Of a DNA stretch of 52,514 bases, positions 43,579 through 49,881 are shown in pieces. Position 1 is the stretch's first letter. Each line of letters starts with the position of its first letter. Position numbers and translations under genes: made by a program. The stretch comes from Patescibacteria group bacterium (lineage in GTDB: Bacteria > Patescibacteriota > Minisyncoccia > Minisyncoccales > JAHCRE01): positions 228,827-281,340 of the forward strand of contig JAHCRE010000016.1 of NCBI GenBank assembly GCA_020148145.1, given 5' to 3'. The notes under the pieces were generated by a model. It was not told where the DNA came from. It did no database searches and saw only the letters and a program-made list of their open reading frames with translations.

Positions 43579-44322
43579 CTATCCAGCACAGGACTCCTCT
43601 ATCTCATCTAAAAAAATTCCATCTATTTTATTTTTAATTGGATCAATGATTATAGCTCCTTGAAAGATATTAAGGCATATTGAACCAAGCTTCTCCCAGC
43701 TTTCAACCCCGCTCCCATGTATCGCTACTACAAGTTTAGGTCTAAAAGGAATCCACTCATAGCTAAATCTGGTGAATTTTTCTCCATAAAAACCTAAACA
43801 CGCTGTTAATTTGATTGGTTCTCCTTCTCTTTCTTTATTAATAAAATCCTCTATTTTTGGACAAACAGAAGAAAGCTGGCCTGCAATATCTTTTATTTCT
43901 TTTCCTTCATATATAATTTCATGTCCAAGTATTTCTGCGTCACTACAAGTATCTTCTTTTACCTTGATTATTTTAGCTTTTGCCTCAATTACTGAATCTT
44001 CAGGAACATCTATTTTTTCTTTAAAACAAATACTATTCTGTGGCCACCTAATGCTTTTACCCCAATAAGCGCCTTCTACCCACATAGTTTCATTCTCTTC
44101 TAGTGAGATTAAATATGTGGCCGGGATATCCATGAATTGTGTTGGATAAATCTGGACACCTGGTTCCGATACTTGATAAACAGGAATTCCATTAATTTCT
44201 CCGGCTACTGGAGGCGGGATATAAGGAGTTCTTCTATTCGCCATCCACCACTGCAAAAATAAAATCCCTCCAACAATAAGGAGAATTAAAATCACTAAAC
44301 TTAAGACGTATTTAAAATTCAT
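43579..44322 (-). CDS. Membrane-anchored protein, unknown function
   Basis: 247 residues. An N-terminal transmembrane segment (VLSLVILILLIVGGILFLQWW) is followed by a Pro-rich linker (TPYIPPPVAGEI) and an extracytoplasmic domain rich in beta strands, with six Cys (FKEKI-preceding C, DTCSD, SSVCPK, TACLG, GSICLN, EESCAG) that may form disulfides. No known motif. The gene is flanked by intergenic repeats on both sides and stands alone. I do not recognise the family. Confidence 0.65.
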   Translation of the reverse strand: MNFKYVLSLVILILLIVGGILFLQWWMANRRTPYIPPPVAGEINGIPVYQVSEPGVQIYPTQFMDIPATYLISLEENETMWVEGAYWGKSIRWPQNSICFKEKIDVPEDSVIEAKAKIIKVKEDTCSDAEILGHEIIYEGKEIKDIAGQLSSVCPKIEDFINKEREGEPIKLTACLGFYGEKFTRFSYEWIPFRPKLVVAIHGSGVESWEKLGSICLNIFQGAIIIDPIKNKIDGIFLDEIEESCAG

Positions 44323-44477
44323 AATCTATATTTGTTATTTTTTCCTTAACGACCTGTCATTTTTATATTATCACCAAAAAATTTTTTAAGCAACCGAGTC
44401 TCGGGAAAAACTCTCAGGATGGGGACTCCCCTTATACGACGATTGGATGCTGCTTTTTAGGATAATCACTATTTGAA

Positions 44478-45076
44478 TTACCACTTTACCAAAAATTCAT
44501 GATATTCGTTGTCTCGGTGAACACATTTTATCTCTTCACAGATTACTGGCTTTCCTATTGCCACCTAGAAAGTGCTAGAAAGAAATCCTATGATAGTGTG
44601 ACATATAATTGGATAAGTCTTAAAATTTTCAATCCTTAAAGTCACAGATTTTTTTCTTGATTGCGCTCTACTATTTTAAGATCTCCGATAGAAAAATACT
44701 TCCGCCACATCTTTGGAGCTTCTTTAAGTAATTTCTCCAGAGAAACAAAATATTTCAGAAAGATTCTAATAATTATAGAAGACTTAGATTCAAATTCTCC
44801 CATTTCCTGAAACTTTTTATCATCAAAGTTAAAAAGTCTTTTACTAATTAATAGAGTAAGAGTAGTAAGGTGCAAAGGATAATAATCCGTTGATTTTATT
44901 TTTCTATAATTGATTGGGTAACCAAGCTTTGTCATTGCATCTCTTACTTTTTTCATTCCCTCTTCCCCCTTTTCTTTGACAAGATATTCTCTTGCAGCCT
45001 TAATTATTCTCCCACTTATCTCTCCTTTTATCTTCATCAATTCATTAATTTCTTCTTTTGAAACTATTTGTTCCAT
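44478..45076 (-). pseudogene. Decayed paralogue of the V4R-like gene at 46233
   Basis: The frame 44642-45076 (144 residues) matches the first 145 residues of the 46233-46844 protein: same start EEI-MKIKGE, LGYPINYRKIKSTDYYPLHL against LGYPIKYKEMKAMGFHPIGL, FNFDDKKFQEMGEFESK against FNFDDEKIKELGTFGSK. It then stops. Homology continues in a second frame (VTLRIENFKTYPIICHTIIGFL, matching AILRLENFNLHPIFCCFLGGYF) and in a third (KPVICEEIKCVHRDNEYHEFLVKW, matching QITFEETKCTFRGDEYHEYLLKW), ending at a TAA at 44478. At least two frameshifts have therefore broken it. Possible function as a truncated 144-residue protein cannot be excluded. Confidence 0.8.
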
Positions 45077-45139
45077 AATTTTTCCTAATAAAAATACTAT
45101 ATTACTATTTTAGCAAAAATATTCTAAAAATTAAACCCA

Positions 45140-45194
45140 CGAGACTACAACCCACCCACCACCCTCCCGCCTTCGGCGGGCCCCTAAACTCTCG
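45140..45194 (-). repeat. GC-rich dispersed element, GACTACAACCC family, copy 5
   Basis: Outer CGAGA/TCTCG stem (45140-45144 with 45190-45194), with the GACTACAACCCACCCACC sequence and CCCGCC-TTC-GGCGGG hairpin (45166-45180) in the loop. It has the same layout as 42214-42276 but lies upstream of the pseudogene. Confidence 0.75.
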
Positions 45195-45206
45195 GGCGGG
45201 CGGAAA

Positions 45207-45233
45207 TAAAAAAAGGGCATTTGAATATGCCCT
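45207..45233 (-). terminator. Terminator of 45272-45607
   Basis: AGGGCAT/ATGCCCT stem (45214-45233). On minus it is followed by TTTTTTTATTT. Confidence 0.85.
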
Positions 45234-45271
45234 AAAAAGATTTCTGGAGTTATTGAATATACGGAGTATCT

Positions 45272-45607
45272 CTAACCCAGTACTAAATCCTTTAGACCAG
45301 CCTTCACCAGCTCGGGACGTTCACCTTGGCTTACGAAAAGTATCTTTCCATTTCTTTCGAAACAGACTACATCTGCACCAGATAGCTCTGAAGAAACCGT
45401 GTCTACTGCCATTCTTCTCACTATTACCGTGTCATAAATGACACGAGGTTGCGGTTCAATGCCAGCAGAATTGAAAAATCGTTTTAAGATGCTTCTCAAA
45501 AATACATTTGACTCTACTTCGCCAACTTTGCTTTCACAGACAAATACGACTGTCTTTTTGAGTTCAGGAACCGTCCATACTGCCATCTCGCCAAATTTTT
45601 CTTTCAT
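45272..45607 (-). CDS. Small soluble protein, unknown function
   Basis: 111 residues, predicted alpha/beta (VVFVCESKVGEVESNVFLRSILKRFF; VIYDTVIVRRMAVDTVSSELSGADVVCFERNGKILFVS). A good ribosome site, GAGGAG, precedes the ATG by about 12 nt. Two cysteines sit in otherwise hydrophobic strands. I do not recognise a family. Its own terminator (45207-45233) shows an independent transcription unit. Codon usage is slightly richer in GC than the housekeeping genes, as in several accessory genes here, which may hint at transfer. Confidence 0.65.
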   Translation of the reverse strand: MKEKFGEMAVWTVPELKKTVVFVCESKVGEVESNVFLRSILKRFFNSAGIEPQPRVIYDTVIVRRMAVDTVSSELSGADVVCFERNGKILFVSQGERPELVKAGLKDLVLG

Positions 45608-45664
45608 TTTCCATCACTCCTCAAAGAACTATTACTATTCTATCAAACTCTCTAAAAAAGTCAA

Positions 45665-45706
45665 CCCCGAGAAAAACCCTCGCCGCGCTATGCGCGGCAA
45701 GGGTGA
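45665..45706 (-). terminator. Terminator with palindromic extension, after the MTH1-like gene
   Basis: On minus ACCCTTG-CCGCGC-ATA-GCGCGG-CGAGGGT, followed by TTTTCTCGGGG and a U-rich tract. The CCGCGC/GCGCGG palindrome sits inside the CCCTCG...CGAGGG stem. Confidence 0.7.
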
Positions 45707-45716
45707 AAATAACTTT

Positions 45717-46211
45717 TTAAATATTTTTCACGAATTTAATATTGTGTTTTTCTACAACTTCTTCTCTGTCAAAAATAAAGTCTGCTTTTAATTTCTTACC
45801 CTTCAAAATATGGAGGAGCCAGAATTTATCATCTGACCACATCTCGTTAAATGGAATTTCTGATTCTTTAAACCATTTTGGGGTCATTTCTTTAGTCTCG
45901 ACAGGTTTTCCTTCCCAATTTTTAACTAAGAACACATGGACTTCTTGATCCCACCTTTGCTCTTTGGCAATATTGGGGAAATAAAAATTTAAAATAGCTA
46001 CTTTTTCTAATTCCTTTATTTTGACCCCAATTTCTTCTTTAGTTTCTCGAATAGCAGCATCAAAGATATTTTCATCTCCTTTTTTGGGGTTTAATTTTCC
46101 TCCAACCCCATTCCATTTCCCAGCCCCAAAACCCTTCTTTTTCATAGCTAAAAGTATTTCCTTGCTCCCTTGATTTTCTTTAACTAATAAACACAAAGTC
46201 GCCTTTTTCAC
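45717..46211 (-). CDS. 8-oxo-dGTP diphosphatase, MTH1-like Nudix
   Basis: 164 residues. It resembles animal MTH1 (NUDT1) more than E. coli MutT: the segment KKKGFGAGKWNGVGGKLNPKKG aligns with human [20 protein letters not shown], and the rear EEMTPKWF...IPFNEMWSDDKFWL aligns with DEMRPCWF...IPFKDMWPDDSYWF. The Nudix box GDENIFDAAIRETKEEIGVKI is complete. It should hydrolyse oxidised purine nucleotides (8-oxo-dGTP, perhaps 2-OH-dATP). It is followed 21 nt upstream by the V4R-like gene. A good ribosome site is not obvious. Confidence 0.9.
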   Translation of the reverse strand: MKKATLCLLVKENQGSKEILLAMKKKGFGAGKWNGVGGKLNPKKGDENIFDAAIRETKEEIGVKIKELEKVAILNFYFPNIAKEQRWDQEVHVFLVKNWEGKPVETKEMTPKWFKESEIPFNEMWSDDKFWLLHILKGKKLKADFIFDREEVVEKHNIKFVKNI

Positions 46212-46232
46212 ATTTTTAAATTGGAGCTTCCT

Positions 46233-46844
46233 TTACTCCCATTTTAATAAATATTCGTGATATTCATCTCCTCGGAAAGTACATTTAGTTTCTTCAAAAG
46301 TTATTTGAGAAGACCTTACTAACATTTGCACAACTCCACAAAAATAACCTCCCAAAAAACAACAGAAAATAGGATGGAGATTGAAATTTTCCAATCTTAA
46401 AATGGCATATTTTTTCTCTTCGCTAAGTTCAACTGGAACCAGTTCGCCTATAGCGTAGTGCTTTTTCCAGATTTTTGGGGCTTCTTCAAAAAAAACTCTT
46501 TGAGCAGAAAGAAAATATCTTATAAAAAGTTTAAGAATAAAGGAAACCTTAGATCCGAAAGTCCCTAATTCCTTAATCTTTTCGTCATCAAAATTGAAAA
46601 CTTTCTTAATAGCTAATAGAGAGATGGCTCTTAGACCTATTGGATGAAAGCCCATAGCCTTCATTTCTTTGTATTTTATAGGATAACCTAATCTTTCTAG
46701 TTCATCTTCCAATTTTTTTAGCCCCTCCTCACCCTCCTCTTTTAAAATATATTCCCGGTCAATTTCAAAAACTACCCCCCTTGTTTCGCCCTTAATCTCC
46801 ATTAACTTTTTAGCAATTTCTTCTGTAAGAATCTCTTTTTCCAT
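46233..46844 (-). CDS. V4R-like sensor protein, intact paralogue
   Basis: 203 residues. The C-terminal part (LRLENFNLHPIFCCFLGGYFCGVVQML...ETKCTFRGDEYHEYLLKW) has the pattern of V4R (4-vinyl-reductase) or related ligand-binding domains: hydrophobic GG loop, then a conserved Cys with a GD turn and aromatic end. The N-terminal half is helical. An alternative is another heme-NO-binding-like fold. Small hydrophobic ligands are the usual targets, which is inference. A broken paralogue lies 1.2 kb downstream (44478-45076), so the family has duplicated and one copy is decaying. Confidence 0.7.
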   Translation of the reverse strand: MEKEILTEEIAKKLMEIKGETRGVVFEIDREYILKEEGEEGLKKLEDELERLGYPIKYKEMKAMGFHPIGLRAISLLAIKKVFNFDDEKIKELGTFGSKVSFILKLFIRYFLSAQRVFFEEAPKIWKKHYAIGELVPVELSEEKKYAILRLENFNLHPIFCCFLGGYFCGVVQMLVRSSQITFEETKCTFRGDEYHEYLLKWE

Positions 46845-46887
46845 ATTTTTTGTTTCACCTCCGACTAAGAGTTAATTAAAAATAGAG

Positions 46888-47100
46888 CTAACGCAATAGG
46901 GATATAACTTGGATAATAAAACCAAAAGCAATAAGAATTAAAGCAAAATATCTTTTTATCCGGTAGCTTCTAATAATCTTTGCTCTTGAAGTTCCTTTCT
47001 TGTCATGAATTTTTTCATTCATCATTGCCGGATCTGAAAATAATAGTAGAGTTACCACCCCTGAAAAATCAATAATTAAACCGTATAGTTGTAGTTCCAT
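46888..47100 (-). CDS. Small two-helix membrane protein
   Basis: 70 residues. Two hydrophobic helices (LYGLIIDFSGVVTLLLFS and RYFALILIAFGFIIQVISLL) flank a basic cytoplasmic loop (NEKIHDKKGTSRAKIIRSYRIKR). No family recognised. It may be a holin-like or regulatory mini-protein, a guess only. It lies about 30 nt downstream of a repeated hairpin and extended -10 module (47131-47160), which probably drives its transcription. Confidence 0.6.
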   Translation of the reverse strand: MELQLYGLIIDFSGVVTLLLFSDPAMMNEKIHDKKGTSRAKIIRSYRIKRYFALILIAFGFIIQVISLLR

Positions 47101-47130
47101 ATTTTATTTCCATTAGTTTCGCTTTTTATT

Positions 47131-47160
47131 ATTCTACCAAAAAATCGCCCGAAGGGCGAT
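47131..47160 (-). promoter_or_regulatory. Hairpin plus extended -10 module, upstream of 46888-47100
   Basis: On minus: ATCGCCC/GGGCGAT stem (47144-47160), U-rich TTTTTT, then TGGTAGAAT (extended -10, 47131-47139). One of a repeated set; see the findings. Confidence 0.65.
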
Positions 47161-47179
47161 TGGCGGCGGGGCGGGCGGA

Positions 47180-47208
47180 AATAAAAAAGCCAGGCGTTAA
47201 AAACCCGG
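47180..47208 (-). terminator. Terminator of 47242-47511
   Basis: On minus GCCGGG-TTTTTAACG-CCTGGC (one G-U pair) followed by TTTTTTATTT. Confidence 0.75.
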
Positions 47209-47241
47209 CATAGGTTGTAGGTTATTTTGTTTTTACAACCT

Positions 47242-47511
47242 CTATTCTCGAGAGACAAATTTTATGATAAAGTTCTTGGCCCCAGCTATTAAACCTAAAC
47301 CTGGGAATCCAGCCGAAGCTAGAAAGTGTCCTACGACATCTTTAGTCTTAATAGCAACTGTGAATCTTCTTGGATTAAGCCCACTTCTTACTACAAATTT
47401 ACTAAGTTTTTCGTCGAGTCGCTCTTTAAAGTCCTCGGGGGTTGGGTACTGTTCTGAGGAGTACCAAACCAAGAAAATCTCTCTCTGTACTACTTGTACC
47501 TTTTGTTTCAT
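47242..47511 (-). CDS. Small protein, unknown function, with an upstream overlapping frame
   Basis: 89 residues, mixed alpha/beta (REIFLVWYSSEQYPTPEDFKERLDEKLSKFVV; FTVAIKTKDVVGHFLASAGFPGLGLIAGA). The ATG at 47511 has no Shine-Dalgarno sequence. The strong AGGAGG of the transcript sits 50 nt upstream and instead serves a GTG frame (47426-47554, 42 codons) that overlaps this start in another frame. Translation may be coupled through that frame, or the GTG frame may be the real product. No family recognised. Confidence 0.5.
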   Translation of the reverse strand: MKQKVQVVQREIFLVWYSSEQYPTPEDFKERLDEKLSKFVVRSGLNPRRFTVAIKTKDVVGHFLASAGFPGLGLIAGAKNFIIKFVSRE

Positions 47512-47554
47512 AAATAACCTCTATCAGGGCTGGGACGCAATACTGAGGGTCCAC
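47426..47554 (-). CDS. Possible 42-codon leader or alternative ORF with strong Shine-Dalgarno site
   Basis: GTG start 8 nt after a perfect AGGAGG (47563-47568), from a promoter of its own (47582-47610). It overlaps 47242-47511 by about 86 nt out of frame and ends TAA at 47426. The peptide begins VDPQYCVPALIEVIYETKG. Either a coupling leader for the 89-residue protein or a chance frame; I favour coupling weakly. Confidence 0.3.
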   Translation of the reverse strand: MDPQYCVPALIEVIYETKGTSSTERDFLGLVLLRTVPNPRGL

Positions 47555-47581
47555 TCTCTTTACCTCCTTTGTACTAGTAGC

Positions 47582-47610
47582 AGTATAGGGTTTAATTTAA
47601 GACTTGTCAA
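47582..47610 (-). promoter_or_regulatory. Promoter of the 47242 unit
   Basis: TTGACA (47605-47610), 17-nt spacer, TATACT (47582-47587). Near-consensus, followed by AGGAGG in the leader. Confidence 0.7.
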
Positions 47611-47629
47611 GCGTTGGTCAATCAAAACC

Positions 47630-47668
47630 CCCGAGAAAAACCCTCGCCGCGCTATGCGCGGCGAGGGC
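47630..47668 (-). terminator. Terminator with CCGCGC palindrome, after the DUF2061 gene
   Basis: On minus CCCTCG-CCGCGC-ATA-GCGCGG-CGAGGG followed by TTTTTCTCGGGGGTTTT. It is very similar to 45665-45706, and the reverse-orientation relative is at 48047-48078. Confidence 0.7.
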
Positions 47669-47682
47669 GAAAAATAAAAATT

Positions 47683-47730
47683 GCCCAGCCCCGCACCGTA
47701 CGGTGCGGGGCCCCAGCGACGGGCTTTTTT
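47683..47730 (+). repeat. Terminator-like GCCC-AGCGAC-GGGC unit carrying a palindromic insert
   Basis: The unit GCCCAGC...AGCGACGGGC TTTTTT contains a 25-bp insert (47690-47714) with CCCGCACCG/CGGTGCGGG arms. The same unit without the insert is at 48092-48105. AGC is repeated at both sides, as a short target-site duplication would give. Confidence 0.75.
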
Positions 47731-47786
47731 AAATTCCCTTTAACTCCGCCCTAAATATCTTTCTTTAGTTGGAAAATGTCAGTATT

Positions 47787-47996
47787 TTAAACTCGGAGTC
47801 GTCCCCAACTAGTCCTATTCCATAACCGCTCGTGAATATAGTAAAGAATTAGTTTTAAAATTACTTCAAAGAAACCAACTCCAAAAGAAAGCAGAATCTC
47901 TCCTGTAAAAATAAATACTATTATCATCGTTGTCAACGTTGCGAGAAATCTCCAGCTTATTGATTTTATAATACTTCTTCGATGATTAGCTTTCAT
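47787..47996 (-). CDS. DUF2061 membrane protein
   Basis: 69 residues. It shows the full DUF2061 pattern: RRSIIKSISWRFLATLTTMIIVFIFTGE, then GVGFFEVILKLILYYIHERLWNR. Two membrane helices with a conserved cytoplasmic start and the E-x-K-x-x-YY-HER end. The family is sometimes found next to sulfate-assimilation genes, but no such genes are here, so the function is open. It is a single-gene unit followed by the terminators at 47630-47730. Confidence 0.9.
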   Translation of the reverse strand: MKANHRRSIIKSISWRFLATLTTMIIVFIFTGEILLSFGVGFFEVILKLILYYIHERLWNRTSWGRLRV

Positions 47997-48046
47997 ATTT
48001 TTTGTCTTTAACCTTTAACGGATTATACCAAATTAAAGCTTCGATA

Positions 48047-48110
48047 AGAACCCCGCCGCGCATAGCACGGCGAGGGTAAAAAATAAAAATTGCCCAGCGA
48101 CGGGCTTTTG
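48047..48110 (-). terminator. Compound terminator downstream of the PlsY-like gene
   Basis: On minus: GCCCGTCGCTGGGC stem (48092-48105), then AATTTTTATTTTTTA, then CCCTCGCCG-TGCTATG-CGCGGCGGGG. This is the uninterrupted version of the 47640-47730 arrangement. Confidence 0.65.
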
Positions 48111-48125
48111 GTTTAAATTTCCCTT

Positions 48126-48146
48126 GCCCTGAGCTTGTCGAAGGGC
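48126..48146. repeat. GTCGAAGGG-type palindromic element
   Basis: GCCCT/AGGGC arms around GAGCTTGTCGA. It interrupts an AAATTTCCCT|CAACTTCG unit that is continuous at 51401-51418. Confidence 0.7.
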
Positions 48147-48159
48147 TCAACTTCGGCTC

Positions 48160-48187
48160 GCCGTCCGGAGCTTTAGCGAAGGACGGC
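48160..48187. repeat. GCCGTCC-type palindromic element, copy 1
   Basis: Perfect 7-bp arms GCCGTCC/GGACGGC around GGAGCTTTAGCGAA. It is identical to 51423-51450, and both are inserted in AACTTCG|CTAAATTTT units. Confidence 0.75.
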
Positions 48188-48201
48188 CTAAATTTTGTCG
48201 A

Positions 48202-48870
48202 TTAACCGTCAGAGGTCCGTCCTCTGTTTTTTAATAAATGGCCTCGTCTTTTTAGGGTGTCTCTATCTAGAAAGAATCGATATAAAATTATTTTTTTATC
48301 TTTTATCTTCCATAGGCTTCCTGGCTTTCCCAAAACCCGTTGCAAGAGGACTAAGAATAGAGCTGGAATAGAAAATATATAAACCGATTCAATTTCAAAA
48401 TAAAATCCTAATATTATTGCCGAGATTGGAAAAAGAAGCATTCCTATTGATGATCCTTTGTCCCGGGAGATAATTTTGCAAAGGAGCCACAAAGCAGCTG
48501 AAATGAGAAGAATTTTCCAAGATAATATTGAAAGCACTCCAATCAACACTGATCCTCCTCTTCCTCCCCAAAAATTCAAAAAAAGTGGCCACATCTGACC
48601 ACAAAGAGCAAAGACACCAGCTAAAGCCTGAAAAGCTATTGAAAGGCCCAGTGTCTGGGCTCCAAAAACAGCCAGCACTCCTTTAAAAACATCAAGCACT
48701 CCCGAAAGTAATCCCGGCAGCATTCCCACATTCTGGATAATATTTGAACCGCTAAGCTTTTGATAACCCAATTTTCGAATATCCTTTCCACTCATCCACT
48801 TTGTAATCAAATAACCATTGGGAATGGAGGCAAAAAGATAAGAAAATAAAATCCAAAGAAATTCAATCAT
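48202..48870 (-). CDS. plsY: PlsY-like glycerol-3-phosphate acyltransferase, divergent
   Basis: 222 residues with about six membrane helices. The three PlsY motifs are partly visible: SIPNGYLITKW (motif 1), SGSNIIQNVGM in place of GSGN-GATN (motif 2), and GQMWPLFLNFWGGRGGS in place of GHxxPVFLxFKGGKG (motif 3). It should move acyl from acyl-phosphate to glycerol-3-phosphate for phospholipids. The Arg for Lys and lost Thr/Asn make activity uncertain, so a lipid-related paralogue is possible. The end (residues 200-222) is a basic, Arg/Lys-rich tail that overlaps repeat DNA. Confidence 0.78.
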   Translation of the reverse strand: MIEFLWILFSYLFASIPNGYLITKWMSGKDIRKLGYQKLSGSNIIQNVGMLPGLLSGVLDVFKGVLAVFGAQTLGLSIAFQALAGVFALCGQMWPLFLNFWGGRGGSVLIGVLSILSWKILLISAALWLLCKIISRDKGSSIGMLLFPISAIILGFYFEIESVYIFSIPALFLVLLQRVLGKPGSLWKIKDKKIILYRFFLDRDTLKRRGHLLKNRGRTSDG

Positions 48871-48926
48871 ATAGTTATTTTAACATATTTTTACTTTTGC
48901 CATGCAATTTTTATCTTTTTTCAATT

Positions 48927-48955
48927 AAATTTCTCTCAACTTCGCCCTAAATTTT
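48927..48955 (+). repeat. Intergenic AAATTT-CAACTTCG-CTAAATTTT unit, empty copy
   Basis: Continuous AAATTTCTCTCAACTTCG-CC-CTAAATTTT, the form without insertion. Filled relatives lie at 48117-48193 and 51401-51458; shorter forms at 47737-47755 and 50820-50838. Confidence 0.65.
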
Positions 48956-48986
48956 GGTGATTTTTTTGACGATGTTAGGACCCGTT

Positions 48987-49496
48987 TTATCCCATAATTT
49001 GGTTTATTATTTGCTCTGGTGATTGGTTTGCGCCAATAAAAGGCATTTTCAACTCTGCTGCCTGCCGACGTATAGTTTCCATGTATTTAATCACTAAATC
49101 TGTTTGTTCTTTTGTTTTTCCCATTGGGTTTAATCTGCTTTGGTTTTTGAGACGCTTTTTTATCTCTGCGGGGCTAATATCTAAATAATAAACCTCGTCG
49201 AATAAATCTAGCATACTAAAACAATTTCCTGAAAACCCAAAGATTATAGCTGGTTCATTTTCTTTAATGAATTTTTGCAACACCTCTCGATCCCAAAGAA
49301 ACTCATGTTCGTCCAACCATTTCTTATCAGCGTTCTTTGGAAATTCAACAGGCTTTTTATCCCAGCCGAACCAATCAGAAAGATCTTGAATTTCATCAGA
49401 ATCATAGATAAATGGATATTTATTTTTTAGTTTTTTTACAATGTATGTTTTTCCTGAGCCAGAAATACCAATCACAAGTATGTTTTTATTCTTCAT
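48987..49496 (-). CDS. P-loop NTPase/kinase of the AAA_33 or adenylate-kinase type
   Basis: 169 residues. The Walker A motif opens the protein (VIGISGSGKTYIVKKL). A middle block FPKNADKKWLDEHEFLWDREVLQKF and the SPAEIKKRLKNQSRLNPMGK lid-like segment recall small nucleoside or metabolite kinases with an Arg-rich lid. The substrate is unknown. It could phosphorylate a nucleotide, shikimate-like compound or tRNA end. A hairpin and TGGTAAAAT module (49503-49530) stands directly upstream, and the ATG follows it by 6 nt. Confidence 0.75.
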   Translation of the reverse strand: MKNKNILVIGISGSGKTYIVKKLKNKYPFIYDSDEIQDLSDWFGWDKKPVEFPKNADKKWLDEHEFLWDREVLQKFIKENEPAIIFGFSGNCFSMLDLFDEVYYLDISPAEIKKRLKNQSRLNPMGKTKEQTDLVIKYMETIRRQAAELKMPFIGANQSPEQIINQIMG

Positions 49497-49502
49497 ATTT
49501 TT

Positions 49503-49530
49503 ATTTTACCAAAAAACCGCCCTCTTGGCG
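49503..49530 (-). promoter_or_regulatory. Hairpin plus extended -10 module, upstream of 48987-49496
   Basis: On minus CGCC/GGCG stem, TTTTTT, then TGGTAAAAT (49503-49511), 6 nt before the ATG. Confidence 0.6.
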
Positions 49531-49552
49531 ATGCGGCGGGGCGGGCGGAAAT

Positions 49553-49575
49553 AAAAAAGAGAGTATTAGTCTCTC
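49553..49575 (-). terminator. Terminator overlapping the stop of 49566-49757
   Basis: On minus GAGAG-ACTAATA-CTCTC followed by TTTTTTATTT. The stop codon TAA lies in the loop. Confidence 0.8.
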
Positions 49576-49757
49576 CTATATTCTTTAAAACACTTTTTAC
49601 ATAAATGAATTTCACATTTAAATCCCTTATAATCAAACCAGATGTGCCAAGCTTTACGCATATATCTTTGGCAGTTAGCACAGTGAAAACCTCTATATTC
49701 TGGCTTTTGGTTTATATTCCAAGATTGAACAGTTTTTAATAATTTTTCTTTATTCAT
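49566..49757 (-). CDS. Small zinc-ribbon protein
   Basis: 63 residues. Two CxxC pairs, FHCANCQRYM and IHLCKKCFKEY, about 30 residues apart, form a typical zinc-ribbon or treble-clef unit; a Trp/Tyr-rich centre (KAWHIWFDYKGFKCEI) lies between them. It is likely a nucleic-acid- or protein-binding zinc finger. I do not know the family. It has its own module promoter (49764-49802) and a terminator that overlaps the stop codon. Confidence 0.7.
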   Translation of the reverse strand: MNKEKLLKTVQSWNINQKPEYRGFHCANCQRYMRKAWHIWFDYKGFKCEIHLCKKCFKEYRRD

Positions 49758-49763
49758 TCTTTC

Positions 49764-49802
49764 ATTCTACCAAGAAATCGCCTTTCAGGCGATTTCTTGG
49801 TA
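49764..49802 (-). promoter_or_regulatory. Hairpin plus extended -10 module, upstream of 49566-49757
   Basis: The longest version: 15-bp arms TACCAAGAAATCGCC/GGCGATTTCTTGGTA (49768-49802). TGGTAGAAT follows on minus (49764-49772), 6-7 nt before the ATG. Confidence 0.7.
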
Positions 49803-49845
49803 ACCTCCAAAGAAAAATTCTCGGCGGGGTAGAGAAAAATAAAAA

Positions 49846-49872
49846 AACGGATGCGTGACCCGTTATTTTTTT
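49846..49872. terminator. Terminator of the membrane protein at 49882
   Basis: AACGG/CCGTT stem with T-tract on both strands (TTTTTTT on minus). Confidence 0.75.
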
Positions 49873-49881
49873 GTAGCTACG

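Noticed and set aside
47076-47258. 60-residue minus-strand frame with Arg/Pro-rich middle
   Set aside because: It runs across the terminator and the hairpin/-10 module and overlaps the start of the 70-residue membrane protein; it is a repeat-derived shadow.
48395-48604. 69-residue frame within plsY
   Set aside because: Shadow of the PlsY coding frame, which has the conserved motifs.
49493-49681. 62-residue frame overlapping the zinc-ribbon gene
   Set aside because: It shares the DNA with the CxxC gene in another frame, and its second half is repeat sequence read through the terminator.
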